Source: Deltaproteobacteria bacterium (GTDB taxonomy: Bacteria; Myxococcota_A; UBA9160; SZUA-336). Taken from it: a DNA stretch of 15,503 bases. The stretch covers positions 1 through 15,503 of the forward strand of contig JAUXJB010000013.1 in the NCBI GenBank assembly GCA_030624945.1, in the 5' to 3' direction. Numbering within the stretch: the first letter of the stretch is position 1; each line of letters opens with the position of its first letter. This document shows positions 12,217-15,503 of this stretch, one piece after another. The translations under genes and the position numbers were made by a program. The notes below the pieces were generated by a model that worked only from the letters and a program-made list of their open reading frames with translations, was not told the DNA's origin and did not search any database.

Positions 12217-12894
12217 TCAATCCTCCAGCACGTAGTCGAAGACAAAGTAGCCAATACAGCCGAAGATCCAGTCGTAGAGCGCGAGCGCGGACCAGGCGAG
12301 ACCCGAAATGGCTCCCCCCTCGAGGGCGGTAGCGGTCATGCGCGAGGCGAACACCAGCAGCGGGAGGACTAGCGGGAACAACAGGATCGGAAACAGGAAG
12401 TCGCGGAAGCGCACGAACATCGACATGGCCGAGAGCAGCGAGCCGAGCGCGCTGAGCCCCGCAGCACCCAGGAAGGCGACGCCCAGCGCTGCGGGCAGGG
12501 CCGGTCCCCAGTCGACGTCGAGAAAGATGCCGAAGAGGAGCGCCGTCCACAGCTGGATGCCGAACAGGGCGATCAGGTTCGCGGCGGCCTTGCCCAGGAA
12601 AACCCAGCCCCGATCGCACGGCGCCTGGATGAGCATGGCGACGGCCCCCTCCTCCGTCTCGGCTTGAAACGAGCGCGAGAGGCCCAGGAGCGAGGTGAAC
12701 AGGAAGACGATCCAGAGCAGTGCGGGAATCCAGTCGCTGCGCGCAGCGCGCGAGGTGGGCAGGGTGAGGCCCAGCAGGACCACCACCAGCGCCGCGAAGA
12801 CGGCCATGTGACCGAGACGCTCGCGGGTGCGCAGGTCGAGCAGCAGGTCCTTCCCGAGCACGGCCATGGCTATGCGGGGACCGGGTGGGCTCAT
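12217..12894 (-). CDS. ccmB: Heme exporter ABC permease CcmB
   Basis: A 225-aa membrane permease of the CcmAB(C) ABC complex, which uses ATP to release holo-CcmE rather than simply exporting heme. About six hydrophobic segments are visible, together with the family pattern FQAETEEGAVAMLIQAP followed by GKAAAN, and the C-terminal YDWIFGCIGYFVFDYVLED. ATG 12894 overlaps the ccmA stop in an ATGA arrangement, which decides the start; Met10 (12867) is a weaker alternative. The ribosome site is poor, as expected for a gene translated by re-initiation. ccmC follows 3 bases after its TGA. Confidence 0.93.
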   Translation of the reverse strand: MSPPGPRIAMAVLGKDLLLDLRTRERLGHMAVFAALVVVLLGLTLPTSRAARSDWIPALLWIVFLFTSLLGLSRSFQAETEEGAVAMLIQAPCDRGWVFLGKAAANLIALFGIQLWTALLFGIFLDVDWGPALPAALGVAFLGAAGLSALGSLLSAMSMFVRFRDFLFPILLFPLVLPLLVFASRMTATALEGGAISGLAWSALALYDWIFGCIGYFVFDYVLED

Positions 12895-13556
12895 TCCGGT
12901 TCCGCCGATGCGCTGCCGTCACCTGCGAGCCGGCCGGCTTCGAGCTGGATCACGCGATTGAAGAGGTGGGCGTGCTCCGCCACGGCATGGGCCGCGACCA
13001 CGACGGTATGGCCCTGCTCCCGCTCGCGAGCGATCAGGCGGGCCAGATGCCGTGTCGCCTCCGCGTCCAGGCCGTTCCAGGGCTCGTCCAGCAAGAGCAC
13101 CTCGGGTCGCGTCAGCAGAGCCCGGGCGATGGAAGCGCGGCGGCGATAGCCCTGAGACAGGGTTTGCACGCGTCGCCGTGCCACCGGCGCCAGATCGAGG
13201 TCGCGCAAGGGGTCGAACTCGCCGCCCGTCTGTGCAGCGTCGAGCCCGTGCAGCTGCGCGCAGAAGCGGAGATTTTCCTCGACGGTGAGCTCCCCGTAGA
13301 GCGCCAGCTCCTGACCTACGAACCCGACCCGCCCGCGCCGTGCCGCGGCCCCCTTACCGAAGGGATCCGTACCGTCGATCGCGACGCGTCCGCGCGTCGG
13401 TCGCGTGAGCCCGGCCAGGATCCGCAGCAGGGTGCTCTTGCCGGCGCCGTTGGGTCCCGACACCAGGGCAGCCGTCCCCGTGGGAATCTCGAGCGAGATC
13501 CCGCGCAGGGCAAGAACGTTCCCGTACTGCTTCTCGAGGTCGCGGACCTCGATCAC
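12891..13556 (-). CDS. ccmA: Heme exporter ABC ATPase CcmA
   Basis: A 221-aa ATPase of the CcmABCD complex on the cytosolic side of the inner membrane. Visible are Walker A GPNGAGKST (34-42), the Q-loop at Gln82, signature LSQGY (133-137), Walker B LLLDEP (154-159) with catalytic Glu158, and the H-loop His190. The order and the GYRRRASIARALL helix after the signature match CcmA. Start GTG 13556 is chosen because it overlaps the previous stop (GTGA), has GGGAAG 5 bases upstream, and gives MIEVRDLEKQYG, the usual family N-terminus; the frame is open 19 codons further upstream. It overlaps ccmB by 4 bases. An AT-free, GC-rich codon pattern like its neighbours indicates a resident gene. Confidence 0.96.
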   Translation of the reverse strand: MIEVRDLEKQYGNVLALRGISLEIPTGTAALVSGPNGAGKSTLLRILAGLTRPTRGRVAIDGTDPFGKGAAARRGRVGFVGQELALYGELTVEENLRFCAQLHGLDAAQTGGEFDPLRDLDLAPVARRRVQTLSQGYRRRASIARALLTRPEVLLLDEPWNGLDAEATRHLARLIAREREQGHTVVVAAHAVAEHAHLFNRVIQLEAGRLAGDGSASAEPE

Positions 13557-14833
13557 AGCGACTTCCCGCAGGCCGCGCAAAACCTGTCGCCGGGCCGGGG
13601 CCGGTGCCCGCACTTGCAGATGGTCGCTCGGACCGCAGGACTTTCGGTCGTCACGGCGCGCCGCCTGCGCGCGAGCGACCGCACGGCCTCCCGTTTGAGC
13701 TCCCCCCGCAGCCGATCTCGATCCTGGACCGACAGCTTGCCCGTCTCGAAGTCGAAGTCCAGGTCTGCGAGGGCATCTCGCAGGGCCCGCTTCTCCACGT
13801 CGTCGACCTCGCTCACCTCGACTCGATCCGACACGCCGGCGGCTACCGGCCGCCCTACGAGGTAGAGGCTTCCCCCGGCGAGCAGCGAGATCAGGAGGAT
13901 GCTGGCCCAGGTGGGCGGCCCTGAGGAAGGCGGGAGGGGCGTGATGCGGATGGGGTAGCGGGTGCCCGGCTCGAGCTCGAAGCCGAGGAAGGAGAGGTAG
14001 GTGACGTCACCGTCTCGTACGGGTCGGGCCGGATACAGGTCACCGCCGTCGACGGCTATGCCGAAATCCTTCAGGTAAAGCTCGAGCCTTTCGATCCGGG
14101 GCGCCCCGAGCTCCCACGCCCCACCTCCATTGGTCGCGGTCGGCTGCAGCGCGCCGATCACCGTCTGCAGGTCCCCGTCGGCGGGAAGATCGTAGCTGAG
14201 GCGGATCTCCCTCTCGCCCGGCAGGAACGGCCCGCGCAGCTCGGCGATCCCGTCGCGAATCGTGACTCCCTCGGGTAGGCGCCCGAAGGCCGTCCGGACC
14301 TCGCCGTGCGCGGGCGCCAGCGGCATGCGGAGCAGGGGGGCAGATGCCTCGTCGACGACTACGACGCCGGACCGCGAGTTGTGTACCGCGATGCTCTGCG
14401 CCACCCGATAGCTGTCGGCCTCGCGCTCGACGATCCAGCGCATGCTCGGTGCCGTGAGCGAGGACGGATCGGCGGTGAGATCGTAGATGTGAAAGGTCAG
14501 GGGCGGCTTGGGGGGGGAGTCCGCTTCGGGAAAGGACAGGGTTCCGCCGGGAAACGAGATCCCGTCGTAGGAGGCGGATATGAGATAGGTCGCCGGCGCG
14601 GGCAGGTCTTCGAAGCGGTAGTTGCCGTCCCCGTCGGTTCGGGTGTCCGCCCGGATGGGCTCCTCGTCTTCCGTGAGGCCCAGCAGTCGTACCTCGATGT
14701 CGGCGGCGCCGCCCGGGCGCGTCGGGTGGATCACTTTGCCGCGGATCTCGACGGCGTTGGCCGACGAGGGGAAGAGCGTGCCGAACGCGAGCAGCGCTGC
14801 GAAGGCGAGCGCGGTGATGCGTGTTGCGCTCAA
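13553..14833 (-). CDS. Membrane-anchored carboxypeptidase-regulatory-like protein with CcmI-like segment and zinc ribbon
   Basis: A 426-aa multi-part protein inserted between ccmF and ccmA. Residues 1-27 form a signal peptide ending SANA. Residues 28-105 resemble a carboxypeptidase regulatory-like beta sandwich (RGKVIHPTRPGGAADIEV; TRTDGDGNYRFEDLPA). A second extracytoplasmic beta-rich region extends to about 300. A membrane helix follows (about 309-327, ILLISLLAGGSLYLVG). The cytosolic tail has a segment like that of CcmI (LADLDFDFETGKLSVQDRDR, 356-373) and a C-terminal zinc ribbon with Cys406, Cys408, Cys419 and Cys422. TTG 14833 is chosen because it overlaps the ccmF stop (TTGA) and opens directly onto the signal peptide; the frame is open upstream only as a shadow of ccmF. 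Its stop overlaps ccmA (GTGA). Context argues for a role in cytochrome c maturation, perhaps as an apocytochrome or CcmF-associated chaperone; this is inference. Confidence 0.85.
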   Translation of the reverse strand: MSATRITALAFAALLAFGTLFPSSANAVEIRGKVIHPTRPGGAADIEVRLLGLTEDEEPIRADTRTDGDGNYRFEDLPAPATYLISASYDGISFPGGTLSFPEADSPPKPPLTFHIYDLTADPSSLTAPSMRWIVEREADSYRVAQSIAVHNSRSGVVVVDEASAPLLRMPLAPAHGEVRTAFGRLPEGVTIRDGIAELRGPFLPGEREIRLSYDLPADGDLQTVIGALQPTATNGGGAWELGAPRIERLELYLKDFGIAVDGGDLYPARPVRDGDVTYLSFLGFELEPGTRYPIRITPLPPSSGPPTWASILLISLLAGGSLYLVGRPVAAGVSDRVEVSEVDDVEKRALRDALADLDFDFETGKLSVQDRDRLRGELKREAVRSLARRRRAVTTESPAVRATICKCGHRPRPGDRFCAACGKSL

Positions 14834-15503
14834 CTCTCCGACCGGCGCGCGCGCCGCTCCGGGAGGCGCCAGAGCAAGAGGGTGTTCCCGATCACGAAGA
14901 CGAAGCCGCCAATCCAGATCCAGTTCACCAGCGGGTTGATGTAGACCTTGAGCGCGACGGATCGATCTTCTTCGAGGCCGACGAGGATCACGTAGAAGTC
15001 CTCGCGCAGCGTGCTCGAGACGGCCGGGATGGTGGCGGGCTGCTCCTGCTGAAAGTACATGCGCTTCTGGGGAGTCAGGATGCCCACCGGGCGCCCGTCC
15101 TTGCTGAGCGCCAAGCGCGCGACGGCTCCCGCGTAGTGGGGGTGGGTCACCTGCCGGGTCTGCCGGTACTCGAGGTCGTAGCCGTTCAAGCTCCAGACCT
15201 GGCCCGGTGCCAGGAGCTTCGTCTCTTCCAGGTTGAAGCCCGCGCCCGCGAAGCCGACGAACATCAGCAGGACGGCCAGATGAACGACGTAGCCCGCGTA
15301 CCGCCGCTGGTTCCGCCGGATCAGCTCGAAGAGGGCGCGGGGCGGACTTTCGCCACGACGCATGCGTGCGCGCACGCCGCGCCCGTACTCTTCGAAGACG
15401 GTCCCCGTGACAAACGCACAGAGCGTCAGGAATGCCCATGGGTAGAATGCGCGCAGTCCCATGGCGAAGAGCCCGACGCCGGCCGACGCGGCGATCAAGG
15501 CCG
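14830..15503 (-). CDS. ccmF: Cytochrome c heme lyase subunit CcmF, C-terminal part
   Basis: The gene enters from the right edge; about 224 C-terminal residues are visible of a protein usually near 650. CcmF, with CcmH/CcmI, ligates heme from holo-CcmE to apocytochrome c on the outer face of the inner membrane. The visible part has a hydrophobic segment, a basic cytosolic loop (RNQRRYAGYVVHLAVLLMFVG, containing the conserved histidine), a large extracytoplasmic domain with YFQQEQPATIPAV, and a last helix INPLVNWIWIGGFVFVIGN typical of the family end. The WWD motif would lie outside the window. Its stop TGA overlaps the next start by 4 bases, tying it to the CcmI-like protein. ccmE is probably further right. 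Confidence 0.92.
   Translation of the reverse strand, partial: ALIAASAGVGLFAMGLRAFYPWAFLTLCAFVTGTVFEEYGRGVRARMRRGESPPRALFELIRRNQRRYAGYVVHLAVLLMFVGFAGAGFNLEETKLLAPGQVWSLNGYDLEYRQTRQVTHPHYAGAVARLALSKDGRPVGILTPQKRMYFQQEQPATIPAVSSTLREDFYVILVGLEEDRSVALKVYINPLVNWIWIGGFVFVIGNTLLLWRLPERRARRSES

Noticed and set aside
11450..12922. Upstream extension of the ccmD frame as a 529-aa protein
   Set aside because: Only the last 38 codons resemble a protein; the rest overlaps ccmC and ccmB, which are unambiguous.
14834..15439. Upstream extension of the frame of the carboxypeptidase-regulatory-like protein
   Set aside because: These codons overlap ccmF and look like a shadow frame; the TTG at 14833 opens exactly on a signal peptide and overlaps the ccmF stop.

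Overview
The window is GC-rich, densely coding chromosomal DNA from a diderm bacterium. PlsB, a System I (Ccm) cytochrome c maturation operon and a Sec-type signal peptide on an anchored extracytoplasmic protein all imply a Gram-negative envelope. The mix of a mycobacterial/fungal-type LeuA, a stand-alone TB7.3-like biotin carrier next to a multifunctional-enzyme-like SDR, a long-form HisG and this ccm gene order suggests a deltaproteobacterial-grade lineage (Myxococcota, Desulfobacterota or Binatota-like). That placement is inference from gene content only.

Layout, left to right. A truncated minus-strand gene (1-212) encodes a receiver-like fold. It is divergent from leuA (668-2353) across a structured 455-base gap holding a good sigma-70-like promoter, two mutually exclusive hairpins, a small Leu-containing ORF and further hairpins: a candidate attenuation-type leader. 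leuA converges on ffh (2355-3881, minus) with one base between stop codons. Divergent from ffh come a 71-aa biotin carrier (4037-4252) and an SDR dehydrogenase (4287-5156). A 52-bp imperfect palindrome that supplies the SDR stop codon separates these from plsB (5281-7917) and hisG (7944-8849). hisG converges on an acyltransferase-3 membrane protein (8879-10207, minus), and one hairpin supplies both stop codons. Next on the minus strand is an unrecognised 165-aa zinc-ribbon protein (10253-10750), preceded by about 580 bases with no convincing gene but with paired hairpins, a weak small ORF and a promoter-like site.

The right third (11333-15503) is a minus-strand, translationally coupled operon read from the right edge: ccmF (C-terminal part only), a novel-looking signal-peptide / carboxypeptidase-regulatory-like / TM / CcmI-like / zinc-ribbon protein, ccmA, ccmB, ccmC and ccmD. 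These are the heme-handling ABC module (CcmABCD) and the cytochrome c synthetase subunit CcmF. The extra protein is locked between ccmF and ccmA by 4-base stop/start overlaps.

Most of the window is housekeeping: leucine and histidine biosynthesis, membrane-protein targeting, phospholipid synthesis and cytochrome c assembly. The features most worth a second look are the leuA leader, the CcmF-CcmA inserted protein, the stop-codon-bearing palindromes with a diverged partner repeat near 3951-3968, and the unexplained 10751-11332 gap. No tRNA, rRNA, CRISPR array or intact insertion sequence was seen.
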